Notes: a model not told the origin generated them from the sequence alone. A stretch of DNA of 64,000 nucleotides from Fasciolopsis buskii (GCA_008360955.1 LUCM01006580.1:190273-254272); one strand, 5' to 3'; numbered from the stretch's first letter, positions 1 through 12,115 are shown. Numbers and translations are program-made.

Positions 1-90
1 CATACTGTTTTGTTCATATTGGTTAACGAAATGTGGTGCTTTAGAATGTGTGGAAATTATCCAGGATCTATTTCCGCCGTGGTTAGATTT

Positions 91-150
91 ATAATAATAC
101 TAATACCAATATTACTACTACTACTACTGATGGCAATAGTAATAATAACA
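91..150. repeat. Degenerate AAT/ACT triplet microsatellite
   Basis: The stretch is built from AAT, ACT and CTA triplets with interruptions. It falls inside a 90-codon open frame (10-282) that gains its length from this repeat and has an Ile/Leu-rich translation, so I do not call that frame a gene. Confidence 0.8.
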
Positions 151-651
151 ACATCAATCTTTGTCGTTATTACTTTTTGGCACTATGGGTGGTGTTGTTG
201 CCGTTGTTGGATGATTCGATCATCCGGACATTTGAAGAACAAAATATTTGTCAAGATTCCTTGTGGAATATATCGGGGCTGATTGCTTTTCCAATTTAAT
301 GACAGTGTTTACCTTGATAAGCGATTTTTTTACTGCTTCGCAAAAGCTATTTTTTCCCTACTATGCTTGGATTTCATGGTCTGTTTTTAAAAACGGGCAT
401 CTGTCTGATTTCCTGTAAACAAGTGGACCGATTACATTGCATTGCAATTACTAACAAAAATTTGCAGGTAAGTTGTGCACTAACGGGTATTTGGGTAGTT
501 CAAAAATGAGTGGGCCGTTCGTGTATACCTTCTGCCAAAGTTGAGACCTAACGTTGTGTTTGACTTTTGGGGATAAACCATTTAAACATCCGCTTGTAAA
601 GTAGATTGCTAATCGAGTTTCCAGAAAGCTCTTGGGATAGCCCACATAGAT

Positions 652-688
652 GCGCATACATGCACATACACACGCACACACACACACA
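652..688. repeat. (CA)n microsatellite, interrupted
   Basis: Alternating CA with single substitutions. On the minus strand it encodes a Cys/Val-rich start of a 78-codon open frame (451-687), which I treat as repeat-derived. Confidence 0.85.
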
Positions 689-2696
689 GGCCTGGATACA
701 ATAACAGTGACACATAATGTATCATTCTGTTCTAAACAAACATCCCCTACATGTGTGGTCCTCGGATTCTATTCAAACAAAACAACCTGTCATCCACAGT
801 CAACCCACTTGTAACTAAACTTGTCATCTGGTATGGAACGTGAAATAAAGCATTTACTGTGGTCTAACAATGGATGATTTACCGGGCAACACCGGATATG
901 TCGGATCGTATACTTGCGTGTTTGCTTGTGCGCATGTCATACGTGTTAGGAAAACAAATTTTATTTCTCCGTCTGTTACTTTTTCGAATTGGACTAGGTC
1001 CACCCTTTCCAAATTGTCCTACAAATACCGAACGTTGTTTCCACAGTAGATGAGACCAACTGATCAGTAACTGTCATCAATCTTTACTAATCCCGGATTT
1101 CGAATGACCACTTATCAATTGTTTTTACGATCGATGCAACCGGGACGGTGAACTGCTATGTTGAAAACCGTCAAAAAGAATTGGCCGAGTAATATATTTT
1201 CCCTGTGGAGTGACTCAAAGGATTTCTACTGCGATGGAAATGATTACAATCTTATAATATGAACAAGACGAAATCGGTAAAAAGAATTATAAAGCTTCGT
1301 ATTGAATGCAATACCGATGATAATAGTAACGGGATTTTAGTTGTACTTCTTATTTTTCTTACAATAAGATTATATTGTGCTCAAATGTTCGTGAGCATCC
1401 ACAAAGGTGTTTCTATTGGGTCACGAATTCGCAACTTGAAAATAATCAATATCTTTTTTTATTTTGTTGACACAATTATTTACCCGAAAATTGTTGACCC
1501 ACAATATATGCCTGCCTTGGTGCTAGCCAATCGAATTTCGACTAATACTGTCTCGAATTTTTTTTTGATACTGTTTGTTTTTTAATATGTTGCTCTTTAT
1601 CTCATTCGAACATCAGTTAACATGTTTTGCGAATGTTTGTATATCGCAATCCGTGCTTTATAATCAATCGATCAAAATTGAGCAGAGGGACTAGATGCTT
1701 CAATTTGATTATTGTTGAATTCTTATGAAAATCATTTGAGTTTGCTTGAACACTCATAGAATTAACGATTAAAAAATCTGAAGTTCATCAAGTAACGTGG
1801 ATCTTCAAAGACAGACTTGACCGAAAAGCGGATCATGTCTAATCTTGAACTAGATGCATTGATTTGAACGACAACCTTTCTCGAATTATGTCAATTTTAA
1901 TGGATTTAAATCCACCAATTTGTCCTTTGTCTCAGAAGTTGAGTTTAGTAACATTAGTGATTTCAGGGGATTTGTCACAAGTTTCATCGTTGCCGAGTTC
2001 AAAGCTGGTCTTGCACATGTTAGAGACACATCGTTTTGTTAAATTAAACGCTTTGACTTATTTAGCTAGTTATTTTCTGTACGACTTCAATCATTTCATT
2101 TATATTCATTTTTACAGAATAACACGAGACAGAAAATAGTTTTTTGATTGAACATCAGATTATTCTGTAATGTTTCTGTGCTACAAGAGAATACGTTGCA
2201 CAGCCAATCGTGGCATTCACTGGTTACGGGAAAAATTCCCAGGTGACTACTGATAACCTGGGCAACGTTTGAAATTATGGTTGGTGAGATGGGCAACATT
2301 GTTGAAGTTGTAAAAGTGTGGCACAAAGCTTCTAACCCAGGAGACTGATTTAATGACCACCTAATGTGAAATGTGAAAAGGTTTATGGGAGTTGAAAAAT
2401 GGTTATTGTAAATTTCGATAAGAATGAGCTCGATGTATTCTGGGTGTTTAATTCCGAGAGCGCATTACGATGGTCCAGCTATACCTTGAAGCTTAGGCAC
2501 GTAAGGTCCCACGTTACTCGATTTTGATGGTTGTTCATCGTGTGCATGCTTTGTCAATCAGTCGATCACTGCTTTCAGCTCTTAAAAGCGTACAAACCAG
2601 TTGTTGAGATCGGCTCATTGAATCTCACACAAGCAGTCAACAAAACAGTCCGGACAATTTTCAAACCAGTTCGAGTGACTAGGTTCATCTCGAAGC

Positions 2697-2738
2697 ATTA
2701 CTACTACTACTATCATTATTATTAATAGTATTATTACG
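2697..2738. repeat. TAC/TAT triplet microsatellite
   Basis: A run of TAC passing into ATT and TAT triplets. It produces a short poly-Tyr translation at the end of an open frame. Confidence 0.8.
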
Positions 2739-3171
2739 ATTGTTATTCATGACTAACAACTGTTTCCTTCAATAATTTCGCTTTTTTTCCCCATTTTCAC
2801 TTGCTCAGTAAGTAAATATTATTTGGCCTGTTAGAGACGAATTTTTCTGAATGTGTATATGAGATTAGGCATAAATGAAGACATTTTGATTGATATTTAT
2901 GGCATTGCGTCTATCAATACTTCACCGTCATCTTACTCCTATGAGATATCAAGATGGAAATGGGCATTTTATTACATTGTAAGAACGCGAGATTATTGAA
3001 ATTTATCGTTACATTTGTTTACCAAATTCCGAGAAAGTCTATCTTCTGGAAAATGCCTTTATCTTATTAGTTTTGCATTGATTATATCAGTAACAAGATA
3101 TCCTCGTAATTCATTCTGTTCGAAGGTGAACAAAACTGTGATTGGTACATTTTAGTAGTAGGAGATTGAAT

Positions 3172-3470
3172 GTTTTCATGAAATAATTCACCATGTGATA
3201 TCGTCACCCAACTCACCGTAAAACACCATGAAAGCACTGTACAGGTTTCATCCTTGTTAGGAATCATCAGCAATGCATATCCACCGGGCCCGAACTGGGA
3301 CGCGAACCCAGAATCGTTCGTCCTTGTTCGGGTTTGCGTCTCAGTTCGGGCGCGGTGGATATGCACTGCTGATGGTTCCTAACAAGGATGAAACAGCTGT
3401 ACAGTGCTTCCATGGTTTCTTTATAGTGCGTTGGGTGATGATATCACATGGTGAATTATTTCATGAAAAC
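3172..3470. mobile_element. Fold-back (long inverted repeat) element
   Basis: The left arm (about 3172-3309) and right arm (about 3329-3470) are imperfect reverse complements across a spacer of about 19 bp. The outer ends match exactly (gttttcatgaaataattcac and its complement), and the inner arms share the complement of cggtggatatgcactgctga. Because of the symmetry, both strands encode near-identical peptides starting MHIHRART. There is no transposase. This is the structure of a fold-back or MITE-type non-autonomous DNA element, or of an inverted duplication of a shorter repeat. Terminal target-site duplications were not clear to me. Confidence 0.8.
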
Positions 3471-4310
3471 TATGATTTCCTTTTTATTGGAATATGATTC
3501 TAATATGGGTGCACTTCAAATGAAAAGGATTCTTCCAATGGATTGCATAGGGCACAAACACGAAATTCATTTAGTCACAGAACATCTGTCAGTCGGGAAC
3601 AAAATCTTCCGCTTACCCGGTTTCTGGTTCACCTCTGAGTCACAATGGGCAAGGCTATCTGACACCAATCACCTTGGTGAATATTGAATGTTGTGCACGT
3701 GGAGTGGTCAATAGAAATCTTTGTGAAAACTTGTAACAACCAAAGACCATTACATTTTTTCATTGCAGCGTGGAACAATTGTATGAAATTTCAGAAAATG
3801 AGGTCACTACCGACTAGGAGATTGAATGATCGGTTTCCAATCTGTTTTTCATAGATGCGTTACTGAAGTCTTGATCATCCCACCGGCCACTCACCACATT
3901 TTGAAAGACCGACCTATCTTCAACTCCGTTAACAAAGCACGAGGCTATTTCAATTCAATAACAAACTGAGAAAGTAGAACTAATAGTCTATCATTACTAG
4001 ATAATAAGAATTTATTCCATATGAATGCTTCAAAACTTCGTATACGGTCAAACATGTTAGAAAATGAGAAAAATGAACCAAGTTGGATTAGCCAGACAGA
4101 AACCAGTGTATCTTAAATTTACGAGAGAAAGACACGTGTGAGTAGTAGTGTTAAGAAAGCGATGGCCGCCTACGTATCAGTTGTTGTGCACAACTCAGAC
4201 GTTCACAAAACGGGATATTGCCAAGGAATTTATCTATCAACGTTCCGTCATCATTATAATTATCATCTTACCAGTGCCATCACCAACATCGACACAGTTT
4301 CATACTTTTC

Positions 4311-4632
4311 ATCTTTATCTCTCTATTCATATTCATCTATCTTCTCATTTCAAATCTATTATCATTGATCATCTATCATAGTGCTTATCTATTGATCGAT
4401 TCTGATTTCGTTCTATCATCATCTAGTCGATCATCTCCTCCATTCTTTCGTCCATCCTCATTCATTGATACTGCTCGCAGATATCAGTTGCTTATGATTC
4501 CATCGATCAAGGTGAGTCTTTGATCTATCATCTCATCTATGATCATCTATCATCTTTATCATCTATTATCTTGATCGATCATTCTCATTCGTCATCTATT
4601 ATCTATTTTCATTATCATCATCAATCCCAAAA
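4311..4632. repeat. Degenerate ATC/TATC-rich tract
   Basis: Words such as catctatcatc, gatcatctatc and tcatctattatc recur in irregular order with no fixed period, so it is a decayed ATC/ATCT microsatellite rather than a clean array. It is pyrimidine-rich on the plus strand, which strengthens the apparent polypyrimidine tract before the micro-exon candidate at 4481. Confidence 0.75.
4481..4511 (+). CDS. Candidate 31-nt micro-exon
   Basis: A pyrimidine-rich stretch of more than 40 nt ends in ctgctcgcag, followed by 31 nt and then a near-consensus donor (caag/gtgagtc). Two of three frames are open; phase 0 reads ISVAYDSIDQ plus one base. Exons this short are known from flatworm micro-exon genes, but the surrounding ATC-rich repeat makes a chance acceptor likely. 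No partner exon could be joined to it, and the parent protein is unknown. Confidence 0.22.
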
Positions 4633-4985
4633 TTGCTTTTTTTCAAACGCCGGTTTTTATTGTCTTTAATATCAGCAACTTCATCAAAGATTCTAAAGCG
4701 GAAGTTATTATGAGACATTATAAGGGCTCTCGTCAGTCCTTTTATCTGTTCGTCCTACTTCCCACAGACGTATTGTCGTGTGCGCAGCCAGGTTTGTGTA
4801 TCGTATACGCACTAACACACTCACATTTGAGATTCTGAGGTGTCCTCAATTCAAGAGCCAGACTTCAAAGGAGACAACCGAATCGTGGGAATTTCGATGG
4901 ACTCAGGTCCGTCTTTGCCAGCAGACAACTTTATGACCCGTTTTAACAGTACTACTTGTTAATTCCAACTACAAATATGGGTACA

Positions 4986-5012
4986 CAGAGAGAGAGAGGG
5001 AGGGAGGGAGAC
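4986..5012. repeat. (GA)n / GGGA microsatellite
   Basis: A run of AGAG passing into GGAG repeats. Confidence 0.8.
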
Positions 5013-5610
5013 AGTGACAGAAAAAGTCAGTTGCCGATCATCTGGTACTCTTTCCAGATGCAGTTTATAACCCTCTGTTGTGGTTCCAAGAGTCCCTTGT
5101 ATAAGCATATATAACTGTCACTTCACTGTAGCTCACAAGGTTTGTTATCACAAAAAGTCAGCACTGGATGTAAGCCAGTGGTCATACTTTCCCAAGTCGT
5201 ACAATAACAATGTCGTTCAGTCATTATTTTGATGTTTGGTTCGTTGGCGAAGTAATCTTGAATGTAAATTTTAGAAAAGCTGAACTATTTTTTTTCGTAA
5301 CTGAAACGAATGTCGCTCAGCAAGATCGTAAACCAGTCACATGAATTTTTCATATGTATTACAATCCATGGAAAACGCCTGGTAAAATGAGAGGTTAACG
5401 GTTGCCGTCTCTTTTTACCATTGGCTTTTGTTCTCAAACAAACAAATTGTAAGGTAATGGGAGCTAAAAATGTATCAAACAGCTGTTTTTATCAAGCCTT
5501 CCAGAAAATACCAGCGGCTCATATTTGCTAAGTGCAACCAGCAGACGAGTAAACAGCATCCATGACCGAAACTCACCCAATCCCGCCGACAGAGCATTCA
5601 TTTTGTCATT

Positions 5611-5772
5611 TTGCTTCTTTTATTACTGAAATGAAAGTGTACAGCATCTTTCGGGAAGAGGGCCGTGATCAACAAAGGGGTGCCAAGCGGGGGAGTTGAC
5701 TTTGGGTGAGAGGATTCGAACACCCGACCTTCAAATCCAAACGCCACGATCTTATCCACCTGGCAACCTAGT
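5611..5772 (-). mobile_element. tRNA-derived SINE copy 1
   Basis: Read on the minus strand it has a tRNA-like head with an A box (gccaggtggataagatcgtg region) and a B box (gtgttcgaatcc). These are followed by the family body (caactcccccgcttggca) and a tail carrying cattagtaataaaag-like sequence. It is moderately diverged from the other copies. Such elements are transcribed by RNA polymerase III and moved by a partner LINE; none is visible here. Confidence 0.85.
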
Positions 5773-6642
5773 CCAGGTGAATCTTAACTGACTATCGTTT
5801 ATACCACTAACGAGACTTACAAAGAGTTTGTGTTGAACTTTTGGAATTCTGTAGAAATCTAATACCCCGACGAAACTGCCGTCACCACTAGGATAATAGC
5901 GCAAAATGATAAAAGGATCAATGTTTGTCCGGCATCGATTTAGGCGAAACGAAAACAGTGTCGAGACTGGACTAATGTTTGCTGTAATATGACACTTCAC
6001 GGAATATCCTGCATCTGTCCAAACAAACGAGTCCGTAATTTGTGCCTGATTCCAACCCACGTATATACTTCACTTGCCTGCATGGAGGAACTGTGCACAA
6101 AGATTGGTTTACCAAATGTCGTGGTTTTCCAATCTAAGTGGTTAACCCAAGTGCGAGTTGACTGGACTTGATCACAATCAGCGATTACATCAGAACGATT
6201 CCCTGAAGGAACTGAAAAGACCATTGCAAGTGCAAAGTAGACCATATCTGGAGAAATATTCTTGGCAAAACTGATTGCAGAAGAAACCCCCTATTATGTG
6301 TAAAGTTGGTTCTTTTGCAACTTGTTCGCAAGACCAGGAGCATCTTTTAACTTGTTTGCAGGTGTTATGCGGATAGACTGGACAGTTGTGCATTTACTGT
6401 ACTACTTGTTGGAATCTTCTAGAAGTTACTTATCTAGTTAATGTAACCAAGTTGTTCAAATCATTTTACAAACTTAGCTGATGTTTGGTGCACTGTTGTA
6501 GCCTGTTCACAATGGAAGGGATAGACCTTCACTCGTAGAAACTTCCCATATCAGCCCAAAACAAACCGTAAGCTCTTTCGACAGAACTTTTCATCCATTA
6601 GTAACCTCGGACATTGTTTCGTCAGACTGTGATTGTTTTCAG

Positions 6643-6828
6643 CTGTCGGAACCAAAAAATAAAATGCGCATGCTTTTTTGCGTAACAAGTGGGATTTATG
6701 TACGGATTTATTTGCCAGTCATTTATTCATATTATATTTGGGTGGAAGTAGTAATGGCTAGGTGTCTTCGAGTCGATGGCAATCGGGAAACGTTCGTTAA
6801 TTTCCTTAATGGGTCAATACAGTTCTGA
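6643..6828 (+). CDS. Candidate terminal exon, 61 codons, unrecognised
   Basis: It starts after a good 3' splice site (gactgtgattgttttcag) and stays open in phase 0 for 61 codons to TGA. The translation has a basic start (LSEPKNK), a hydrophobic, aromatic middle (IYLPVIYSYYIWVEVV, which could span a membrane) and a polar end (VDGNRETFVNFLNGSIQF). I recognise no family. No AATAAA lies within the next 200 bases. A chance open stretch remains the main alternative. Confidence 0.2.
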   Translation: MSEPKNKMRMLFCVTSGIYVRIYLPVIYSYYIWVEVVMARCLRVDGNRETFVNFLNGSIQF

Positions 6829-6962
6829 TTATCTAGTTTCTAGGTTATACTAAAGTGAACCTATACCTTATTGTGTAAATTAACTTGCAAAATGACTCAT
6901 CACTGTTTATTTCAGTAGTATCTGTGGTCGAAATTTTCACTGACCAGACGAAAATCTGACTT

Positions 6963-7014
6963 ACCGGTGGCGGTCAAGAGGATAAGGTCGTGGCTTTCGG
7001 GTCTGATGGTCGAG
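6963..7014 (+). mobile_element. SINE copy 2, head fragment only
   Basis: The sequence ggtggcggtcaagaggataaggtcgtggc matches the A-box half of the SINE family. The B box and body are lost, so this is a truncated, old copy. Confidence 0.6.
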
Positions 7015-8542
7015 GATGACGAGAACACGAAATTTTGTATTCCAATATGATTTCATTTTTCAATTTCTGAGGCGTAAAATGAACGGGTTTGAAATAGTCT
7101 AAGAATTTTTTTCGAAGATTGATTTCATGAATGATTATAAACTAGCTTGCTCAACAAAAACACCTATTTTACCAAGCAATCTACTCATGGCTACGCCTCT
7201 GTTTATAGGCTGAACATATTTATTTATTAACTGGGCTATTTTGCGTGGAATATGTACTACTGGTTGCGGATGATCACAAACAAAAAATGTCGTTTAGGAA
7301 TGATATTGATTCACATCATAGTTGACTGTGAATCAAGGTCATTCCAGCGGGCCCTGCTTTAAGCGCATAAGTTGGTATCGTGACAGTGAAGCAGTGACTG
7401 AGGAAATGAAATATTTTGTGTCTTAATGTTGAGAATAAACTGATTGAAATCCTCTGCAATCCAGCCTTTAAACTAAATAAGACCGCCATTTGAATTGCAT
7501 CACTGGAATAAGTTTTGCCAGCAGCATGTCTTTCATATAGGAATCAGTCACTTTCACAGAGTCACTTATATTCAAGGTACATTTTCACGAGAGAGGGTGT
7601 TTGCTCTAATCCTGAAGTGGATTATTACTGACATCTTATGCAGCACTGCCCAGACAGTGTTGAACAACATTTAAACGTTCAAGGTAGCAGTGGATATATA
7701 GTAAAAACTAATTGCTCAATAAGCCAGATGATAATTATTCTTTGTAATAGTAAAAACTCCTGCGTGCCTTGATCAGACGAACCGTTAATTTTGTTGATGG
7801 GTCTATGGGATGTGGTGCGCAATAAAACATGCAAAATGGGAATTTCGGGAAAAAATTCGCTGAAAGCGTTATCCCATTTTATTGTTTCCGTTCAATGTTT
7901 TTATTGTTAGACGAATAAAATGAAACAAACCTTATAGACGGATTAGACGAGAATGTATTACAGATACGGGTTATTTAGCCATTGTGATTAGAGGTATTCC
8001 CATCACTTCAAGAACCCGGGCAACCTAAGAACGGCAGTATATCCAAAGGAAGGTCCACGTTTCACCTTACCGGAATTTCGGAGAACATGGCACCTCAAGC
8101 TGAGTAGTTTTCTTTCAGTCTGACGTAAATAGGGTAATAAAACACTTGGATCCAGAGTCCGCTTCATATAAAATTGTACCATTTTCTGAATCTTAATCTT
8201 ATCCCGAATATGTTCGGTGTTCTGATATAATAACCTAAGGGGGCACGTAATAGGTGGATGCTGACTCACAACCCCTAATGCTTCTTGGCTTATGAGGTGA
8301 AAACATTTTCACACTGGGAACCATATTAAAATGACCAAAAAATTAGTGACACAACGATTGGCATTGTTTGTTGATGCTGAATTTCTAGCCGTGTATGCAT
8401 CAAATTGTTGAAGGTAAACGTCACTTTGCTCTTCTTAGGGTGCTATTAATAGAGTCATGTTTGAGTATTGCTCATAATAACTAAATCATATATTGGCTAA
8501 ATTTCTAACCAACTTACTCGCTAGTCAAGCCTTAAAGCTTAC

Positions 8543-8574
8543 AGCTTAGCATCGCAAAAATTCCCCAGTTCTCA
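8543..8574 (-). CDS. Candidate 32-nt minus-strand micro-exon
   Basis: On the minus strand a clean acceptor (tattccctttattcag) and a near-consensus donor (agct/gtaagc) enclose 32 nt. Only one frame is open; it enters with one leftover base and reads ENWGIFAMLS. No neighbouring minus exon could be matched in phase. A micro-exon is plausible if the organism is a flatworm; otherwise this is a chance pairing of splice signals. Confidence 0.22.
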
Positions 8575-9077
8575 CTGAATAAAGGGAATACAATTTCCGG
8601 TATTCGTTTCTTTATTGCTGTTGCATGTTGAAGCTGGCATGGCTCACGTGATGTTTTGGGAAATTCTACATATATATGTACATTTTGCCAAGAAAAGAAA
8701 ACTATTTTCTGAAAATTCCTCGAATTTTTTCATCTTGCACAGGTGCGGAGTGAGATTCGGCTGAGAACAATTCCGCGAGGAATGATCCGTCTTGTCTAGG
8801 GTAGTTCATTTTCTCTAAGGCAAAAGAAACTATGGGGACCATGGAGTTATGCATCACTTCACATGCATTCTAATGGAAGAATTTTCATAGGTCTCGTGTT
8901 ACAGCAAACTAATTTCAAGGTTAGTTACAACATGCAATGCGCATACCCCTAAAATGCTTATTCAGGTTTCCTAGGTACAATTTCTACGCAAACTAGAATT
9001 AGAAAATACGTATTCAGTTGCATCAGACAACCGAAAAAAATCTCGAAAAACCCTAGTCTTTGTATTTTGTATCTTTT

Positions 9078-9232
9078 CATTTTACTCTTTTGGATACGAC
9101 AACAACAATGTACATCATTCGCAAAAGGGAAGATCGGGGGCAACAGAAGGTTTCCGAGTTTAGAACTTGCCTCGCGGTGGGACGATTCCAAACTGATGAC
9201 CTTCAGATTGTAATACCTTAATGTTAACCGCT
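9078..9232 (-). mobile_element. SINE copy 3, highly diverged
   Basis: The tail and body order of the family is recognisable on the minus strand (acaacaatgtacatcattcg, then cggtgggacgattccaaac in plus orientation). The B box and central block are heavily mutated. It is the oldest-looking full-length copy in the window. Confidence 0.6.
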
Positions 9233-11200
9233 GATCGTTTCATTCGTTCCAGCCAAGTCGTCACTCTCCTGCCAAACTCAATACCCTGGGTTGAACGAAT
9301 ATGTCAAAAAAAGTAGAACAGGGAAATCAAGCTGATTTCTTGTTCAGAGGGCTAACTTTTCGCATTTGTTTCTATTTCCCCGTCTCATGCGGATCAAAAT
9401 ACCGGTTTCGAGACGTATAGGGAGAAGTTTAGGCTGGCAAAAGGTCAAACAATCTGACAATGAGGCCTCTGAAAGATGATTTTTCCAAATCTCATTAGAT
9501 GGCCCGAAACTTCCGATGAGACTGTGCGCCCTACACGAACTATTTACACACGTCAGACATGAGAACATGAATCAGACACAATACTATCGGACGGGTAGAA
9601 TCACTCGATCTAGTCTTCGTTATCGACGGTTCCTGATATCTGGTGGAAATCCGAACCCGAGCTCATATATCATCTCCATCCAACATTTTGTGTCCAGTAA
9701 AATGGTACCTGATCTAATTCCGTCATAGTGGGGGATACGACAAATTTAATTTACCCTAGTCAAACACGAGTTGAATGTCTCGTTCATCCGGGATACCAAC
9801 TGTTGTTACAATATTCATTTGTGCACGCAAACTCTGTGCTCCCGTTGCTCAGCCCATTTGTCAATCAAACAAGCAACATCAACGCTGTTCTTTCACACTT
9901 TGGTTTTTCGTGTAACGAAAAGTTGTTCTACAGTTTCACGCCCGACGATAGCCCATATACTGACGATTTCACGACGTTTGATGTGATGTCCCATTTTTTT
10001 TGTATATTTGCCACAGTTGAAGGATGCCGCCGATGGCGCCAACTATTTGCTCACGCTACACCACAGACTGAGCAACACAAACAACCAAATTGGTACGCCT
10101 AGAATGAATAAACAATTATTCAGACGGACATATCAAAGTGAGCCACGCAAGCAGCTGTAGTCATATGTGTAATATATACACATACGTATCGAAGCACAAA
10201 TGACTGATATTGGATATTCGCACTATGTCAATCATATTGTGTCTGTACCACTTTTTGACTTTCATAATCCTCAAACATTTCCGAAATAATTTAACCATTG
10301 TTGATTGCCAATTATATTTGTTTATTCGGAAATTTTATTATTGTTCGAAGACTTAGTAACCTGTGTGCATTTTTCGGGAGTGTGACTCTATTTTCATGTC
10401 GAATGAATTACCAGAAGTGTTTGTTTTCTATTAGTCATTTGCAATTAATTAGTTGAACAAGTTACCACGGACAGAGAACAAAACAATTCGACTCGAATTG
10501 AACCAGTTGCCGATAGTTAGGTTACCGGACTGTAGGAGTTGAACTTGAACATGGTGCATTCGTGTTTCCCTATCATTGGTGATCTTCGTATCTGGGTGGT
10601 ATTTGTAATTACAATACTGTATGATTATCAAAACAAGATTAAAAGGTAATCAGTGTAGATCCCCGACTAACACAGATTGATATGTAAACATATATTACTC
10701 ACGAGAGCAAACGTGCCAAGCATAGTTACTTTACTTCAAACGTAACGGGAAATCATTTGGTTAATTATAAAAAAAGGAAGCTGAGTCGGAAAAGAAATTT
10801 GGGAAGATAGGTAAATGACAAACTCCCACGATTGTAACTGTCGTTCAGTCTGACTAGGACTAGATTATTCGACAGTTTTTGCTTAAATAATCAGGTATAC
10901 GTCAAGTGAGGAGACAAAAATTTCCACAGGCAAGTAAGGTGTGTGTATGGGCATTAATGTTAATATATGTATATATATATATATAATATACATGAATCCA
11001 CAATTATAAGCCTTTCTGTCAGAAACTTATGCAGATAGTTTGCTTATCAAACAAATGTGATTACCACTGAGAAACCTTTCGTCTCTTAACGGACAGAGAT
11101 GACATTGACGAATGGTTTAATTGCAGTAAATCTAGTGAGCTTTGCACACGTTATGCGCAATATTGTTACCGTTACATATCATTACATACAGCTAGTCCGA
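9233..11200. other. Stretch with overlapping open frames, no supportable gene
   Basis: Two plus-strand frames (9516-9728 and 9728-10102, the latter 124 codons ending PQTEQHKQPNWYA) and a minus frame (9344-9568) overlap. The 9516 frame has an ATG, but none has a convincing splice context and none resembles a family I know. An AT microsatellite follows at about 10961. Confidence 0.4.
10961..10991. repeat. (AT)n microsatellite
   Basis: Alternating AT with one G interruption. Confidence 0.85.
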
Positions 11201-11206
11201 ACTTAC

Positions 11207-11220
11207 TCGTCGTAGTCATT
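11207..11220 (-). CDS. Candidate 14-nt minus-strand micro-exon
   Basis: On the minus strand a very strong acceptor (tgtttttccttcattgttcgcag) is followed by only 14 nt (AATGACTACGACGA) and then a near-perfect donor (gtaagttcgg). Phase 0 reads NDYD plus two bases; two frames are open. Two such strong signals 14 nt apart are unusual by chance. Micro-exons of this size are known in parasitic flatworms and some neuronal genes. The partner exons are unidentified. Confidence 0.27.
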
Positions 11221-12029
11221 CTGCGAACAATGAAGGAAAAACATCTTAGCGTGAGACCGTTCTACACGGCTAATCACGGTTGGCAGTATCGTTGTGATGG
11301 GTTAGGTTTCCTATTTGTGCAATGAATTCATTTTTAATTGCATAAACATATTATGTCTTTCGGTAGATTGTTCACAGTGAACAGTCGACAAATGCACTGG
11401 AATTGGTTTCTGGGTTCTAGTCAAACTGAATGCAGCAGAAAAGAAATTGAAGGGAATTAATTTCAATCACGTACCCTATGGGCCTTGTTTCTACCTGTTC
11501 ACAGGCTTTGTGGAAGAATGAATAATTAATATAATCCAGTAAAGAACTTAACATAAATTCCATATCCTGTGGGTACTTTGGGATAGCCCATTGTGGTTGA
11601 TTGGCGTGCAATTCAGTTCGAAGAAATCGCACTGGTTCAAGTCTGCTCACTTCGGATCCATTGTTAATTTGGCGTGCCTGTCTTTCTGAATGCGATACAT
11701 ATGATCGTGGCTTTAGAGAGGAATATAACAAAACCACGCAGTATAATATCGTATCAAAAAAATCCTTCTTGACTGAGCAAACCTAGTTTTTGAGGGTCCA
11801 CAAAAGAAGGCGACCATATGAACATTAAGACTCTCTCTTTTTGGTCAGCCGAGAACTTTAACACTCCAATTGAGGAGAAGAGTGACCTGATCGCGTTCCA
11901 TCGTTTCAGTTTGTTAAAGGCACCTAGGACAAACCAGTACAACAACATTGACGGGCCGGCGTTCATGCATTTCTTTCTGACAAAATCCGGAATTTGCAAT
12001 TTTGTAATGCTAGCAAATATCTAATCGAC

Positions 12030-12115
12030 CAGCGGCGGTCAATTTCATTAGGTACCTATCACTCTAAAAAGACCTGGAGTTCGAATTCCAAATTCATTCG
12101 CCACTTTGGCAGTAG
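12030..12115 (+). repeat. tRNA-like fragment with B box
   Basis: The sequence contains gcggcggtcaa, then gagttcgaattcc about 40 nt later and ttcgccac at the end, an order that resembles a tRNA head. The D and anticodon arms do not fold well, so it is not a functional tRNA gene. It could be a decayed SINE head, of the main family or another. Confidence 0.35.

Larger units (their letters stand above)
1..3170. other. Intergenic or intronic stretch without a supportable gene
   Basis: Apart from three microsatellites this stretch shows only short open frames of the size expected by chance. A segment at 1936-2139 follows a fair 3' splice site (tttgtctcag) and stays open for 67 codons to TAG, but its composition is ordinary and no poly(A) signal lies close behind it. 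At 2579 a second acceptor-like site opens a short frame that runs into a TAC/TAT repeat. I see no conserved domain or RNA gene. Confidence 0.5.
5012..9077. other. Unique sequence between SINE copies
   Basis: Besides the SINE copies and the exon candidates listed separately, no gene is supportable. At 8743-8799 a good acceptor (catcttgcacag) opens 18 codons to a TAG; it is too short to call. Open frames at 5752-6393 on both strands overlap one another and lack splice or compositional support. Confidence 0.45.

Noticed and set aside
1936..2139. 67-codon frame after an acceptor
   Set aside because: Moderate splice signal, ordinary composition, no poly(A) signal or partner exon.
3769..3817. Short frame (VEQLYEISENEVTTD) after a good acceptor
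   Set aside because: Only 15 codons to the stop; a second frame is open just as far, so there is no basis to choose.
5392..5416. Sequence ggttaacggttgccgtctc as a trans-spliced leader RNA
   Set aside because: It resembles flatworm leaders only in a few bases and lacks the expected exon-donor and Sm-site order.
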